From positions 1,302,001 through 1,366,000 of the forward strand of contig CAWICN010000001.1 in the NCBI GenBank assembly GCA_963834725.1: a stretch of 64,000 nucleotides of DNA, in the 5' to 3' direction. Below, in pieces: positions 55,556 to 64,000 of this stretch (the first letter of the stretch is position 1; the number at the start of each line of letters is the position of its first letter). The stretch comes from PALSA-693 sp963834725 (GTDB lineage Bacteria; Actinomycetota; Acidimicrobiia; Acidimicrobiales; Palsa-688). The position numbers and the translations under genes are program-made. The notes beneath the pieces were generated by a model. That model had not been told where the DNA came from and did not search any database. It was given only the letters and a program-made list of their open reading frames with translations.

Positions 55556-56509
55556 ATGGACTACACCACGCTGGGCCGCTCCGGTCTACACGTTTCCCGC
55601 CCGTGTCTCGGGGCGATGATGTTCGGACATGGCCAGGGCGCGCCGACCAGCGAACAGGAGAGCCGTCGGATTATCGACGCCTTTCTCGACGCCGGCGGGA
55701 ATTTCATCGACACCGCCAATGTGTACGTGGGCGGAGAGTCCGAGGAGGTGGTAGGGCGGGCCATCAAAGGCCGGCGCGACGAGGTGGTGCTGGCCACCAA
55801 GGGCTTCGGGGCAACTGGCCAGGGCCCCAACGACACCGGCCTCGGCCGCAAGTACCTCACCCGGGCTCTGGAGGCCAGTCTGCGCCGGCTCGGCACCGAT
55901 TACGTCGACCTCTACCAGTGCCATCGCTTTGATCCGGCGACGCCGGTCGAGGAGACAATGGCCACCCTGCACGGCTTCGTCCAGGCAGGGAAGGTCCGAT
56001 ATCTGGGCTGTTCGAACTGGACCGGATCGCAGATCGTCGAAGCGCAGGGCATCGCCGCCCGCTACGGCTGGAGCCCGTTCGTGAGCCTTCAGCCGCGATA
56101 CTCGCTGACCAGCCGGCGGATCGAGGAAGACGTGCTGCCGGCGTGCGAGCGGCACGGGCTTGGCACCATGATCTACAGTCCGCTTGGTGGCGGTGTCCTC
56201 ACCGGAAAGTACCGGCGCGGAGAGGAACCACCTTTGGGCAGCCGGGCGGCCCGAGGCGGGTTCTGGCGCAACATGCTTGACGAGCAGAGCCTCGACACCG
56301 CGGACGCGGTCGCCAAGGTGGCGGCCGAGATCGGAACGACCCCCACGGCGGTGGCCATCGCGTGGGTGCTCTCCCGACGGGGTATCACGTCAGTCATCAT
56401 GGGCCCTCGCACCTTCGACCAGTACGGGCAGAACATGGAGGGGTTCGACCTGCAATTGGATCCCGCCATCATCAAACGCCTGAGCGACGCGTCCCGCTGG
56501 GCGCGTTAG
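55556..56509 (+). CDS. Aldo/keto reductase
   Basis: 317 residues. MDYTTLGRSGLHVSRPCLGAMMFG, FIDTANVYVGGESEEVVGRAI (Asp and Tyr), VVLATKGFGATG (Lys), VDLYQCHRFDPATPVEETM (His) and CSNWTGSQIVEAQGIAA give the full catalytic set. SVIMGPRTFDQYGQNMEGFDLQL is the C-terminal NADPH-binding part. It reduces aldehydes or ketones. ATG 55556 is favoured over 55550 because AAGGAG is better spaced. Confidence 0.92.
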   Translation: MDYTTLGRSGLHVSRPCLGAMMFGHGQGAPTSEQESRRIIDAFLDAGGNFIDTANVYVGGESEEVVGRAIKGRRDEVVLATKGFGATGQGPNDTGLGRKYLTRALEASLRRLGTDYVDLYQCHRFDPATPVEETMATLHGFVQAGKVRYLGCSNWTGSQIVEAQGIAARYGWSPFVSLQPRYSLTSRRIEEDVLPACERHGLGTMIYSPLGGGVLTGKYRRGEEPPLGSRAARGGFWRNMLDEQSLDTADAVAKVAAEIGTTPTAVAIAWVLSRRGITSVIMGPRTFDQYGQNMEGFDLQLDPAIIKRLSDASRWAR

Positions 56510-56544
56510 CCAACCCCGACAAGACCGCTGCGATATCGGTGCCG

Positions 56545-57300
56545 TCAGTCTCGGCCCGCCTGCTCCAATGGCCAGCTGGCCGTACCCCGGGGAGGCCCGG
56601 CGGCAGTGTGCCGGGCGCCAGGCGGGTCGACCGCCCAATCGGGCACGTGATCCCACCCCTCTCCATACACGAGCTCATTGAGCGGACGGCGGCGCACCGG
56701 GCCGTGGCCACCCTCAGGCTTGCCGATGGTGATGGTGGCGGCCATGAAGGCGAGCTCCGGCACATCCAGCAGGGCGCGCAACTCAGCCTCCGCGCCGAAA
56801 TGAAAGCCGGTGATCACGCCCCCATAGCCGAGAGCCCGCGCCGTGAGCAGGATGTTTTGACAGGCGGGAAAGATCGACGCCCCTTCGAACGAGGTCGGCT
56901 GCCGATATCGGACCAGGCACGGCAGGATCAGCACCGGCACCCGGTCGAAGTCATCGACATACTGCTGCATGGCGCGGGCCATGCGGGATTTCGGGGTGTC
57001 GCCACGGACACCCGAGCCGCTGTCGTAGCGGTCGGTCTCTCGCTTGAAGTTCCAGGCGCGGCGCCCCGACTCTGCGATTAGACGTTTGGCTTCTCGGGCT
57101 TTGGGCCCGTCTGTGAGGACGATGAAACGGTACGGCTGGCGGTTGGACCCGCTCGGGGCGCGGGAAGCTCCGAAGAGAATGGCCCGCAGCGCCGCAGGCG
57201 GCACCGGTTCGTCGCGGTATCGGCGAATGGCTCGCGTGGAAGCGATGCCCTCGAGCAGACCTACGGTATCGCCCGGCAGGGGTTCTTCTTCCAGACCCAT
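56545..57300 (-). CDS. Nitroreductase-family protein
   Basis: 251 residues. STRAIRRYRDEPVPPAALRAILFGASRAPSGSNRQPYRFIVL contains both FMN-binding segments; FPACQNILLTARALGYGGVITGFHF is the dimer helix; KPEGGHGPVRRRPLNELVYGEGW is the usual C-terminal latch. Slightly longer than the paralogue at 36380-37003 because of a tail of ~25 residues. ATG 57300. Confidence 0.88.
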   Translation of the reverse strand: MGLEEEPLPGDTVGLLEGIASTRAIRRYRDEPVPPAALRAILFGASRAPSGSNRQPYRFIVLTDGPKAREAKRLIAESGRRAWNFKRETDRYDSGSGVRGDTPKSRMARAMQQYVDDFDRVPVLILPCLVRYRQPTSFEGASIFPACQNILLTARALGYGGVITGFHFGAEAELRALLDVPELAFMAATITIGKPEGGHGPVRRRPLNELVYGEGWDHVPDWAVDPPGARHTAAGPPRGTASWPLEQAGRD

Positions 57301-57493
57301 AGGCTCATCCTTTTCGAAAACTAAGGGCCGCGTCAAAACCGGCGATTCGGGATCGGCGGCGACAAAACCCCTAGCGCGACCAGAAGCCTTTCCCATCTCT
57401 CGCCCAGGAGGCGGGGGGCGGATGGCCCGGTGGCCCAACCATCGGCGACACGAAGCGGTTCTACGGACACGCCCGCCCGATAGCCTCCCATCC

Positions 57494-58936
57494 ATGACCA
57501 CGCTCGTCGGCCGGCTCACCGACATCCAGGATCGACTCGACGCCCTGGCCCGCCGGCATCGCGTCCCCGGGGCCACTCTGGCGGTCGGGCTCGGCGACGA
57601 GCTCCTGGACTTCGCCACCGGCGTGGTCAACGCCAACACCGATGTCGCCACCACGCCGACCTCCATCTTCCAGATCGGATCCAATACCAAGCTCTTCACC
57701 ACCACCCTGGTGATGCAGCTGGTCGACTCGGGCGAGGTCGACCTGGATCAACCGGTCCGGCACTACCTCACCGACTTCTCGCTCGCGGACCGCGCCGGCG
57801 CGGAGCAGATCACCGTCCGCCAGCTGCTCACCCACAGCAGCGGCATCCAGGGCGACTACTTCGAAGGATTCGGCCGCGGCGACGACGCCATCGAGCGGTA
57901 TGTGGCCTCACTGGTCGACATCGACCTGGTCCATCGGCCCAGTCAGCTGTGGTCATATTGCAACACCGGCTTCGTGGTGGCGGGGCGCCTGGCCGAGGTC
58001 ATCACCGGCAGCCCGTTCCACGAGCTGTTGCGGCGCCGGATCTGCGACCCCCTCGGGCTCAGACGGACGACGGCGCTCGTCGAGGAGATGGTCGCCCAGC
58101 GATGTGCGGTGGGGCACGTCATCGGACCGGACGGCATGCCCCACGTCCCGCCGGTCGTCGTGATGGAGTACGCGCAAGCGCCGGCGGGCAGCATGACAAC
58201 GTCGACCGCGGCCGAGTTGGTCCGCTTCGTGCAAATGCACCTGCAAGGGGGAACCGGGCCCGACGGCAGCCAGATCCTGTCCGGGGACTCGGTTCGCGCC
58301 ATGCAGCAGGTGCAGCTGCGCCAGCCCCCGACGTCGACGGTTCCGTTGACCCAGGGCCTCGGTTGGCTCATGGCGGAGTGGGACGGCCGGCGGGTCATCG
58401 GGCACGGGGGAGGGACGATTGGCCAGCTCTCCTTCCTCCAGGCCGTTCCGGACGAGAACCTGGTCGTGGCCCTGTTGACCAACTCGATCACAGGGGGGCT
58501 CCTGTGGCGCGATCTCGGTCGCTGGCTGTTCGAGGATCTGGTGGGAATACGAATGCCGGACACCCCAACGGCATCCGACCCTGCGCCCGACCTTCCGCTG
58601 GACCGCTACGCCGGCACCTACGAACGACTCGGCGTACGCCACAGGATCACCGTCGAGGACGGTGGACTCGTGGTGAATACAGAACTGACTGGTCCCATTG
58701 CCGAACTACAGCAGGGCGAGACGCCGCCGCCCTTCCGGCTGCGGGCGCTCGACCAGGAACGCTTTACGGCCCGGGTCAATGGGCTCGACACCGTGGTGGT
58801 CTTCGAGGAGTTCGAGCGGGGCCGGCCCCAGTTTTTCTTCGCGGGCCGAGCCGCCCGGCGGTCCGGAGGGCGGACCGCGAAAGCGGCCGGCCGGGGCGCA
58901 ACTCGCCGCCAGGCCCCTCGGTCTGCCGGCCGTTAA
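57494..58936 (+). CDS. Serine hydrolase, class-C beta-lactamase family
   Basis: 480 residues. Catalytic Ser63 in QIGSNTKLFTTTLVMQL (SxxK), Tyr155 in SYCNTGFVVAG (YxN) and His304 in VIGHGGGTIG (HxG) are all intact. The C-terminal ~110 residues form a lipocalin-like beta domain (YAGTYERLGVRHRITVED) plus a basic tail. No signal peptide is evident, so it is probably cytosolic. An esterase or peptidase of unknown substrate. ATG 57494; argF follows 17 bp downstream. Confidence 0.9.
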   Translation: MTTLVGRLTDIQDRLDALARRHRVPGATLAVGLGDELLDFATGVVNANTDVATTPTSIFQIGSNTKLFTTTLVMQLVDSGEVDLDQPVRHYLTDFSLADRAGAEQITVRQLLTHSSGIQGDYFEGFGRGDDAIERYVASLVDIDLVHRPSQLWSYCNTGFVVAGRLAEVITGSPFHELLRRRICDPLGLRRTTALVEEMVAQRCAVGHVIGPDGMPHVPPVVVMEYAQAPAGSMTTSTAAELVRFVQMHLQGGTGPDGSQILSGDSVRAMQQVQLRQPPTSTVPLTQGLGWLMAEWDGRRVIGHGGGTIGQLSFLQAVPDENLVVALLTNSITGGLLWRDLGRWLFEDLVGIRMPDTPTASDPAPDLPLDRYAGTYERLGVRHRITVEDGGLVVNTELTGPIAELQQGETPPPFRLRALDQERFTARVNGLDTVVVFEEFERGRPQFFFAGRAARRSGGRTAKAAGRGATRRQAPRSAGR

Positions 58937-58953
58937 CCCGGTAGGGTGGGTTC

Positions 58954-59982
58954 GTGCCCGATGCCTCGACCGCCGTCGACCTGCGCGGCCGCAGCATCGT
59001 CAAAGAGCTGGATTTCACGGCCGACGAGCTTCTCTTCTTGCTGCGCCTGGCGGGTGATCTGAAGACAGCCAAGCGCCAGGGCTACGAGCGCCAGCATCTG
59101 ACAGGGAAGAACATCGCCCTGGTCTTCGAAAAGGCCTCGACCCGTACCCGCTGTGCTTTCGAGGTCGCCGCCCACGATCAGGGCGCCCACGTGACTTACC
59201 TCGGGCCCGAAGGCACGCATATCGGGCAGAAGGAGTCCATGAAGGACACGGCCAGGGTGCTCGGCCGGATGTTCGACGCCATCGAGTACCGCGGCTTCAG
59301 CCAGCAGGCCGTGGAAGAGCTGGCGCGTCATGCTGGCGTGCCGGTCTACAACGGCCTGACCGATGACTTCCATCCGACCCAGATGCTGGCCGACGTCATG
59401 ACGATGCAGGAACATTCCCCCAAGGCGCTCACCGACATCTCCTACTGCTATCTGGGCGACGCGGCATTCAATACCGGCAACTCCCTGATGGTGGTCGGCA
59501 CCATGCTGGGCATGGACGTAAGGATCTGCGCGCCGCGCCGACTGTGGCCCAACCCTGAGCTGGTCGAATCGGCCCGTGGGATCGCGGCCGCATCCGGGTC
59601 CCGCCTGACCGTCACCGAGGACATCGACGAGGGCGTCGCTGGTGTCGATTTCCTGTACACCGACGTGTGGCTCTCAATGGGCCAACCGGCGTCCGAGTGG
59701 AAGGATCGCATCGATTGGCTCCTCCCCTACCAGGTGAACGCGAAGATGGTCGCTCGCACGGGAAATCCCGATATGAAGTTCATGCACTGCCTGCCCGCCT
59801 TTCACGATCGGCGCACGACGATCGGCGAGCAACTGTACGAGCTGTGCGGGCTCGACGCCCTCGAAGTCACCGACGAGGTATTCGAGTCTCCCGCCTCGAT
59901 CGTCTTCGACGAGGCCGAGAACCGCGTCCATACCATCAAGGCCATCCTGATCGCGACCCTCGGCCGCCGGGTGGACCGCTGA
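58954..59982 (+). CDS. argF: Ornithine carbamoyltransferase
   Basis: 342 residues. The carbamoyl-phosphate loop S62-T-R-T-R66, HPTQ (140-143) and the ornithine motif H278-C-L-P-AFHD are intact, as are DVWLSMGQ and the C-terminal EAENRVHTIKAILI. It makes citrulline from ornithine and carbamoyl phosphate. The length (~340) and motif set fit the ArgI/ArcB-type long form. No other arg or arc gene is in the window, so anabolic versus catabolic cannot be decided. GTG 58954. Confidence 0.95.
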   Translation: MPDASTAVDLRGRSIVKELDFTADELLFLLRLAGDLKTAKRQGYERQHLTGKNIALVFEKASTRTRCAFEVAAHDQGAHVTYLGPEGTHIGQKESMKDTARVLGRMFDAIEYRGFSQQAVEELARHAGVPVYNGLTDDFHPTQMLADVMTMQEHSPKALTDISYCYLGDAAFNTGNSLMVVGTMLGMDVRICAPRRLWPNPELVESARGIAAASGSRLTVTEDIDEGVAGVDFLYTDVWLSMGQPASEWKDRIDWLLPYQVNAKMVARTGNPDMKFMHCLPAFHDRRTTIGEQLYELCGLDALEVTDEVFESPASIVFDEAENRVHTIKAILIATLGRRVDR

Positions 59983-60007
59983 GTGGTGACGATACGAGAC
60001 GACGGCC

Positions 60008-60700
60008 ATGACCGATCAAGGCCCCGCCACACCGACCAGTGAGACCGCCAGGCTGGAGTTCCGACCGCAGCGCAGCAGCAGGAATACAACCGCTCGGGAC
60101 GGTCCGCTCGGGCTCTGGCCCGAACGAGACGGCGTCCTGTACGTCCCCGAGACCGCCGAGGCCGGCGCCCCGATCATGGTGTTCCTCCACGGTGCGAGCG
60201 GCAACGGCCGGCGGGTGCTGCGCGCCGTACTCGGCGCGGCCGATCGTTACGGCGCGGTGGTCGCCGCCCCGGACTCACGGGGTCCCACGTGGGACATCAT
60301 CGCCTGGCATCAGTTCGGCCCTGACGTGCAGTTCATCGACCGGGTCCTCAACAAGGTTGCGGACGACTGCGACGTCGATTTCGACCGCCTCGCGATCGGC
60401 GGCATCTCGGACGGGGCGTCCTACGCCCTGTCGCTCGGGCTGACCAATGGCGACCTGTTCGGCGCCATCGTGGCTTTCTCCCCGGGATTCCTCCTCACCA
60501 TCGAGGTCCACGGGAAACCACGAGTGTTCATCTCTCACGGAACCCAGGACCAGGTCCTGCCCATCGACGTGTGCGGCCGGCGCATCGCCGCCCAGCTCGG
60601 CTTCGGCGACTACGCCGTGACCTTCCACGAGTTCGACGGTGGGCACACGGTGCCGGCCGAGATCGCCGATCTCGGCTTCGCCTGGTGGGTAAACAGCTGA
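60008..60700 (+). CDS. Alpha/beta-hydrolase (phospholipase/carboxylesterase-like)
   Basis: 230 residues. IMVFLHGASGNGRRVLRAVLGAAD carries the oxyanion region, LAIGGISDGASYALSLGL the nucleophile Ser, VFISHGTQDQVLPIDVCGRRIAAQL the acid, and FDGGHTVPAEIADLGFAWW the His. Resembles cytosolic esterases of the phospholipase/dienelactone type. ATG 60008. The last codons and stop are part of a 16-bp tandem duplication. Confidence 0.85.
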   Translation: MTDQGPATPTSETARLEFRPQRSSRNTTARDGPLGLWPERDGVLYVPETAEAGAPIMVFLHGASGNGRRVLRAVLGAADRYGAVVAAPDSRGPTWDIIAWHQFGPDVQFIDRVLNKVADDCDVDFDRLAIGGISDGASYALSLGLTNGDLFGAIVAFSPGFLLTIEVHGKPRVFISHGTQDQVLPIDVCGRRIAAQLGFGDYAVTFHEFDGGHTVPAEIADLGFAWWVNS

Positions 60701-60716
60701 GTGGGTAAACGGCTGA
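60685..60716. repeat. 16-bp tandem duplication across a stop codon
   Basis: GTGGGTAAACAGCTGA (60685-60700, ending in the TGA stop) is repeated with one change at 60701-60716. Like the array at 38010, the duplication begins at a gene end. Confidence 0.9.
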
Positions 60717-60774
60717 GGTCGGGGCCGGCCGCCCCCGGTAGCGTCGCCGGCGGGATCGGCCCGGTGCCAGCCCC

Positions 60775-61464
60775 ATGATCGACAAACGCGTTGCGACCGT
60801 CGCCGACGCGGTAACCGGGGTCCCGGATGGCGCCACTGTCCTGGTCGGGGGATTCGGTGAGGTCGGCGTTCCAAACGAGCTGATCGACGCTCTGATCGAC
60901 CAGGGCGCGAGCGAGCTCACCGTAGTCGCCAACAACGCGGGGGCGGGCGATCGCGGCGTGGCCGCCCTGCTCAGGGCAGGGCGGGTGCGCAAAGTGGTCT
61001 GCTCGTACCCGCGTTCAGCGGGTTCGGTGTGGTTCGAGCACCGGTACCGCAACCACGAGATCGACCTGGAGGTCGTACCGCAAGGCGTCCTGTCCGAACG
61101 TATCCGGGCGGCCGGAGCAGGGATCGGTGCCTTCTACAGCGCGACCGGCGCTGGCACCTCCCTGGCCGAGGGCAAGGAAACCCGCGTCCTGGGCGGACGG
61201 ACACAGGTCCTCGAATACCCGCTTCGAGGCGATGTGGCGTTGATCAAGGCCCGCCTGGCCGACCGCTGGGGAAACCTGGTGTACCGGGCCACCGCTCGCA
61301 ACTATGGTCCGACCATGGCCATGGCCGCCGATCTGACGGTCGTCGAGGTGGACGCCATCGTGGCACTTGGCGAGCTCGATCCCGAGGCGATCGTGACACC
61401 GGGGATCTTCGTGGACCGGGTGGTCAGCGCCCATGCTTCGGGCGAGAGGGGCCGCGATGGTTGA
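60775..61464 (+). CDS. 3-oxoacid CoA-transferase, subunit A
   Basis: 229 residues of the family I CoA-transferase alpha subunit. DGATVLVGGFGEVGVPNELIDAL, LTVVANNAGAGDRGVAALLRAGRVRKVVCSYP, GVLSERIRAAGAGIGAFYSATGAGT and RATARNYGPTMAMAADLTVVEVD mark it. With the next gene it moves CoA between succinyl-CoA and an acid such as 3-oxoadipate or acetoacetate. ATG 60775; overlaps subunit B by eight bases. Confidence 0.92.
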   Translation: MIDKRVATVADAVTGVPDGATVLVGGFGEVGVPNELIDALIDQGASELTVVANNAGAGDRGVAALLRAGRVRKVVCSYPRSAGSVWFEHRYRNHEIDLEVVPQGVLSERIRAAGAGIGAFYSATGAGTSLAEGKETRVLGGRTQVLEYPLRGDVALIKARLADRWGNLVYRATARNYGPTMAMAADLTVVEVDAIVALGELDPEAIVTPGIFVDRVVSAHASGERGRDG

Positions 61465-62119
61465 CGCGCCGGTCCTGAAGCGCTGGACGAGGGCGCAGGT
61501 GGCCGCCCGGGTGGCCGCCGACGTCCCGGACGGGAGCTACGTCAACCTGGGCATCGGCCTGCCGACGTTGGTCGCCGACCATCTGCCGGAGGGACGGGAG
61601 ATCGTCTTTCACAGCGAGAACGGCCTGCTCGGGATGGGCCCGGCGCCGGACCCCGGTGGCGTCGACCCGGATGTGATCAACGCCGGCAAGCAACCCGTGA
61701 CAGTGGTCCCCGGTGGGTCCTTCATGGCGCACGCCGACTCATTCGCACTCATTCGCGGCGGACACCTCGACCTGGCCATCCTGGGGGGGTTCGAGGTGTC
61801 GAGCGCAGGTGATCTGGCCAACTGGTCGGGCGATGGCGACACCGTGCCTGCAGTGGGAGGAGCCATGGATCTGGCAACGGGAGCGCGCCGGGTGTGGGTG
61901 GCGATGACGCACACCACCTCCGAGGGCCGCCCCAAGCTCGTCGAGCGGTGCCACCTGCCGTTGACCGCCCCTGGCGTGGTCAGCCGGGTGTACACCGACC
62001 TGGCGGTCCTCGATGTCGACGCCGCCCATGGCCGCTTTGTGGCGCTCGAAATGGTGCCGGGTGTGAGCCTGGCCGATCTGGAAGCAGTGACCGCAGCCCG
62101 GGTGGTTTCGGCGCCTTAG
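61457..62119 (+). CDS. 3-oxoacid CoA-transferase, subunit B
   Basis: 220 residues. GSYVNLGIGLPTLVADHLPEGREIVFHSENGLLGMGP contains catalytic Glu54 in the SENG motif; GGSFMAHADSFALIRGGHLDLAILGGFEVS follows. ATG 61457 lies within the end of subunit A, with GAGAGGGG upstream, so the two are coupled. A 3-oxoadipate CoA-transferase (aromatic catabolism) or SCOT role is possible; the substrate is not determined. Confidence 0.93.
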   Translation: MVDAPVLKRWTRAQVAARVAADVPDGSYVNLGIGLPTLVADHLPEGREIVFHSENGLLGMGPAPDPGGVDPDVINAGKQPVTVVPGGSFMAHADSFALIRGGHLDLAILGGFEVSSAGDLANWSGDGDTVPAVGGAMDLATGARRVWVAMTHTTSEGRPKLVERCHLPLTAPGVVSRVYTDLAVLDVDAAHGRFVALEMVPGVSLADLEAVTAARVVSAP

Positions 62120-62173
62120 CACCCGCCCTCGCGCCACGGGCGTCGCACCTCTGGCCGTGAGTGGTCGATTGCG

Positions 62174-62287
62174 TCCGGACGGGGGGTGCTGGGCCGACGG
62201 GGGGTCTGGCCGGACGGGGGGGTCTGGCCGGACGGGGGGGTCTGGCCGGCGGGGGGGTCTGGCCGGAGGGGGGGTCTGGGGGGTCTC
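62174..62287. repeat. G-rich ~18-bp tandem array
   Basis: About five units of TCTGGCCGGACGGGGGGG, with poly-G runs of five to seven bases, between the CoA-transferase and the convergent amidase gene. The regular G tracts could form G-quadruplex structures on the plus strand. Confidence 0.9.
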
Positions 62288-62293
62288 CGGGGC

Positions 62294-63304
62294 TCACACC
62301 GACGGGGAAGTGGTCGGCGCCTGGGAGGCGAAGTAGCCCTCGATGGCGTTGGCCAGCCCGGCCGCGATCACCTGCTGGCCAAGCGAACTGGCCGCTATCG
62401 AACCTTCGAAGGGGTCAGTGACGAACAACGGCTCGATCAGCGCGCCGGGCATCTGGCTCGGCGTGGTGAAGTAGCCGGTCTCGGCCGGGCCAAGCAGCAT
62501 GAGGTGGCCGTAAGCGACCGCCTGGCTGGAGAGCGCCGATCCAAGCTCGCTGTCAGGCAGCACTCCCCCGTCAGGGATGGTCCAACCATGGGCGTTCATG
62601 GCTGCCAGCACGTCGCGTTGTACCAACTGCGCCAGGCGCAGGTTGTCCGCTGCGAAGGGCCGCACCGCGTCATAGCCGGTCACGCTCCCGGCGTTGGCCG
62701 GGGAGCCCGAGTCGAGGTAGACGCCCATCAGAACATTGGCGTGGGCCTCGTTGGCGCAGACGTCCCTGGCGGCCACGTCGTTGTGGGAACCTTGAACCGT
62801 AAAGAGACCGTTGTCGACGTCGCCCGGGCCGTTGCGGGCCACTGTGGTGTCACCAGTCCGCGACACGACCACGCGAAAGCCGGCACCGCGCAGGATGGTC
62901 GTGGCATCCATCTCGACCGCAAGCGTCAAATCCGCCTCCTCAATAATCCGGCCCGCTTCAGTAGCACCGACCGCGCCGGGGTCGATCCCACCGTGTCCGG
63001 CGTCCAGGAAGACCGTGAGGCCGCGGTTGCCGGCGGTGGGCGGGAAGGCGACACAAGCGCCGGGCACGAACGCCGATGGGTCGACGGCGCTCCCCTGATC
63101 GGCCGGGCCACCGGAGTCCTTGATCACCGCGGCGGACGAGGGCGGGGCCGCCCGGCCGGCCGGCTGATCCGACTCGTCGGAGGAGCTCGTCGTGGCGCGG
63201 ACGGCCAGTATGACTGCGACGATGACCGCCGCGGCCGTCAGTACGGTCACCAGCCGGCGGCGCCGGATCACTCTCGCCCTTTGCTGGGAGCGGGCGCCCG
63301 GCAT
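62294..63304 (-). CDS. N-acetylmuramoyl-L-alanine amidase (amidase_3), membrane-anchored
   Basis: 336 residues. Residues ~15-36 are a basic stretch (RARVIRRRR) and one transmembrane helix (LVTVLTAAAVIVAVILAV), so the catalytic part is outside the membrane. A low-complexity linker precedes the Zn amidase: FLDAGHGGIDPGAVG (His), IIEEADLTLAVEMD (Glu), NEAHANVLMGVYLDSG (His) and PGALIEPLFVTDP (Glu). It cleaves the bond between muramic acid and the peptide stem. ATG 63304; a longer frame upstream lacks a signal or motif. Confidence 0.87.
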   Translation of the reverse strand: MPGARSQQRARVIRRRRLVTVLTAAAVIVAVILAVRATTSSSDESDQPAGRAAPPSSAAVIKDSGGPADQGSAVDPSAFVPGACVAFPPTAGNRGLTVFLDAGHGGIDPGAVGATEAGRIIEEADLTLAVEMDATTILRGAGFRVVVSRTGDTTVARNGPGDVDNGLFTVQGSHNDVAARDVCANEAHANVLMGVYLDSGSPANAGSVTGYDAVRPFAADNLRLAQLVQRDVLAAMNAHGWTIPDGGVLPDSELGSALSSQAVAYGHLMLLGPAETGYFTTPSQMPGALIEPLFVTDPFEGSIAASSLGQQVIAAGLANAIEGYFASQAPTTSPSV

Positions 63305-63659
63305 GGTCAGCTGTCGCGCCGAGCCGCGACGGTAACGACATCGCCGATCGCCGAGTGGGACGACGCGGCCCCGGCCAGGCCCGTCACCATGGCGGAGCAC
63401 GGATGCTGATAGCGATGCCGTTGCGTGGTCATCGTCAGGTCACCCGCTCATCGTTGACGTCGCTGGCTCCCCTCGTGGGGTCCGGTATGGCCGATCCGGG
63501 ACAGTATTCGCGGAAAGAAGCAGTTTGAGCGCGCCCCCCTGGTCTCCGTAAGCATCTGCCGTGAGGTGGTCCAGATCGGACGGCGTTCGGCGCCGGCCGG
63601 GCCTCGAGCCAGAGCCCCCTGTAGCAGTCGGGCCGCACTGGCACCTATCCTGATTCGGA
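63305..63659. promoter_or_regulatory. 355-bp divergent region, no recognised gene
   Basis: It separates the amidase start and the start of the last, partial gene. It is GC-rich, with no tRNA-like cloverleaf or strong palindrome that I could detect. It must carry both promoters. Confidence 0.4.
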
Positions 63660-64000
63660 GTGCCAGCGCCCCTAAACGATGACGCCACCTTCCCAACTCA
63701 CGAAGCGAGCTATCGCGAAGTGCTCGCCAAGCGGGACGAGCGGCTGGCTCGCCACGAATCTCGAGCCGGCACGGTTCGTCCGCCGGATCCTCTGGGCGAT
63801 TTCATCGACAAGGTTCGCACCCTGCTGCCTGACACCTCTGGTGTGGCGGTCGGCGAGGTCCTCGTCGATCTGATCGAGCGCGGCCGCTTCAGCGCTGATG
63901 TGGCCCTGAAGTTTCCGGCCTTGCTCAAGGACGGCGGCCCGCGGCGCTTCGCGAGCGATCATGCTCCGGCGATCCGGGCCGCCCTGGAAGGTCCCGAGTT
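63660..64000 (+). CDS. Start of an unrecognised gene, 3' partial
   Basis: From GTG 63660 the frame stays open to the window end (about 113 codons) with normal high-GC third positions. The translation (PLNDDATFPTHEASYREVLAKRDERLARHE; then GDFIDKVRTLLPDTSGVAVGEVLVDLIERGRF) is charged and mainly helical. No family is recognised from this N-terminal part. Confidence 0.55.
   Translation, partial: MPAPLNDDATFPTHEASYREVLAKRDERLARHESRAGTVRPPDPLGDFIDKVRTLLPDTSGVAVGEVLVDLIERGRFSADVALKFPALLKDGGPRRFASDHAPAIRAALEGPE

Noticed and set aside
62186..63409. A 407-codon plus-strand frame
   Set aside because: It begins in the G-rich repeat array and runs antisense to the amidase gene; no domain features.
63305..63659. 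tRNA or small RNA gene
   Set aside because: No cloverleaf or T-loop consensus could be made from the sequence by eye.

Overview
This is a high-GC actinobacterial chromosome segment with no rRNA, tRNA, phage, transposase or CRISPR array that I can see. Several features point to an actinomycete, possibly an uncultured Acidimicrobiia-type soil or aquatic lineage: a mycothiol-type DsbA protein, a tuberculostearate-type (10-methyl fatty acid) gene pair, many luciferase-like (LLM) F420/flavin oxidoreductases, paired acyl-CoA dehydrogenases, a DUF35/thiolase/MaoC module and frequent GTG starts. The lineage call is inference. About 63 protein-coding genes, three of them partial or broken, fill most of the sequence.

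Layout. 1-2.7 kb: end of an MFS transporter, a DsbA-family oxidoreductase, a Zn alcohol dehydrogenase and a flavodoxin-like protein. 2.7-10.1 kb: two alkylation-repair loci (a small AlkA glycosylase, and an Ada-AraC-AlkA fusion divergent from ogt) flank a lipid-modification group (acyl desaturase, universal stress protein, a CFA-synthase-like methyltransferase and an FAD reductase). Together these could make an unsaturated acyl chain and convert it to a 10-methyl branched one. 10.1-20.3 kb: DedA, a cation efflux protein, a CaiB CoA-transferase, a YtcJ amidohydrolase, an enoyl-CoA hydratase, a PHP phosphoesterase, a truncated metallophosphoesterase, a HAD protein, a cyclase-family hydrolase and a TetR regulator. 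20.4-26.5 kb: a minus-strand catabolic run (LLM monooxygenase, epoxide hydrolase, NDP-forming acyl-CoA synthetase, two overlapping acyl-CoA dehydrogenases), divergent from a plus-strand run with an alpha/beta hydrolase, an orphan CoxL-like molybdoenzyme, an aldo/keto reductase and an HSL-type esterase. 32.2-36.1 kb: TesB thioesterase, then a thiolase-DUF35 pair divergent from two MaoC hydratases. 36.4-48.4 kb: nitroreductase, two LLM enzymes, CocE esterase, acyl-CoA ligase, SMP-30 lactonase, VOC protein, metallophosphoesterase and a marR-MFS operon. 48.6-57.3 kb: acyl-CoA dehydrogenase, the etfB-etfA-ETF:quinone oxidoreductase operon that would drain electrons from all these dehydrogenases, enoyl-CoA hydratase, aldo/keto reductase and nitroreductase. 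57.5-64 kb: serine hydrolase, ornithine carbamoyltransferase, esterase, a two-subunit 3-oxoacid CoA-transferase, a cell-wall amidase and the start of an unidentified gene.

Much of the content suits a versatile degrader of lipids, terpenoid or steroid-like substrates feeding beta-oxidation.

The least ordinary features are non-genic. (1) A roughly 125-bp element with ~36-bp terminal inverted repeats occurs twice (4507-4634 and 35003-35127). (2) A 43-47-bp near-perfect AT-rich palindrome occurs twice between convergent genes (36308-36350 and 50535-50581), and paired base changes preserve its symmetry. (3) Short tandem repeats are unusually frequent. Those inside genes have units that are multiples of three (12, 15, 33 and 60 bp), while several intergenic ones do not (10, 16 and 23 bp). 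Two gene remnants (17187 and 45326-45420) show local rearrangement and decay.
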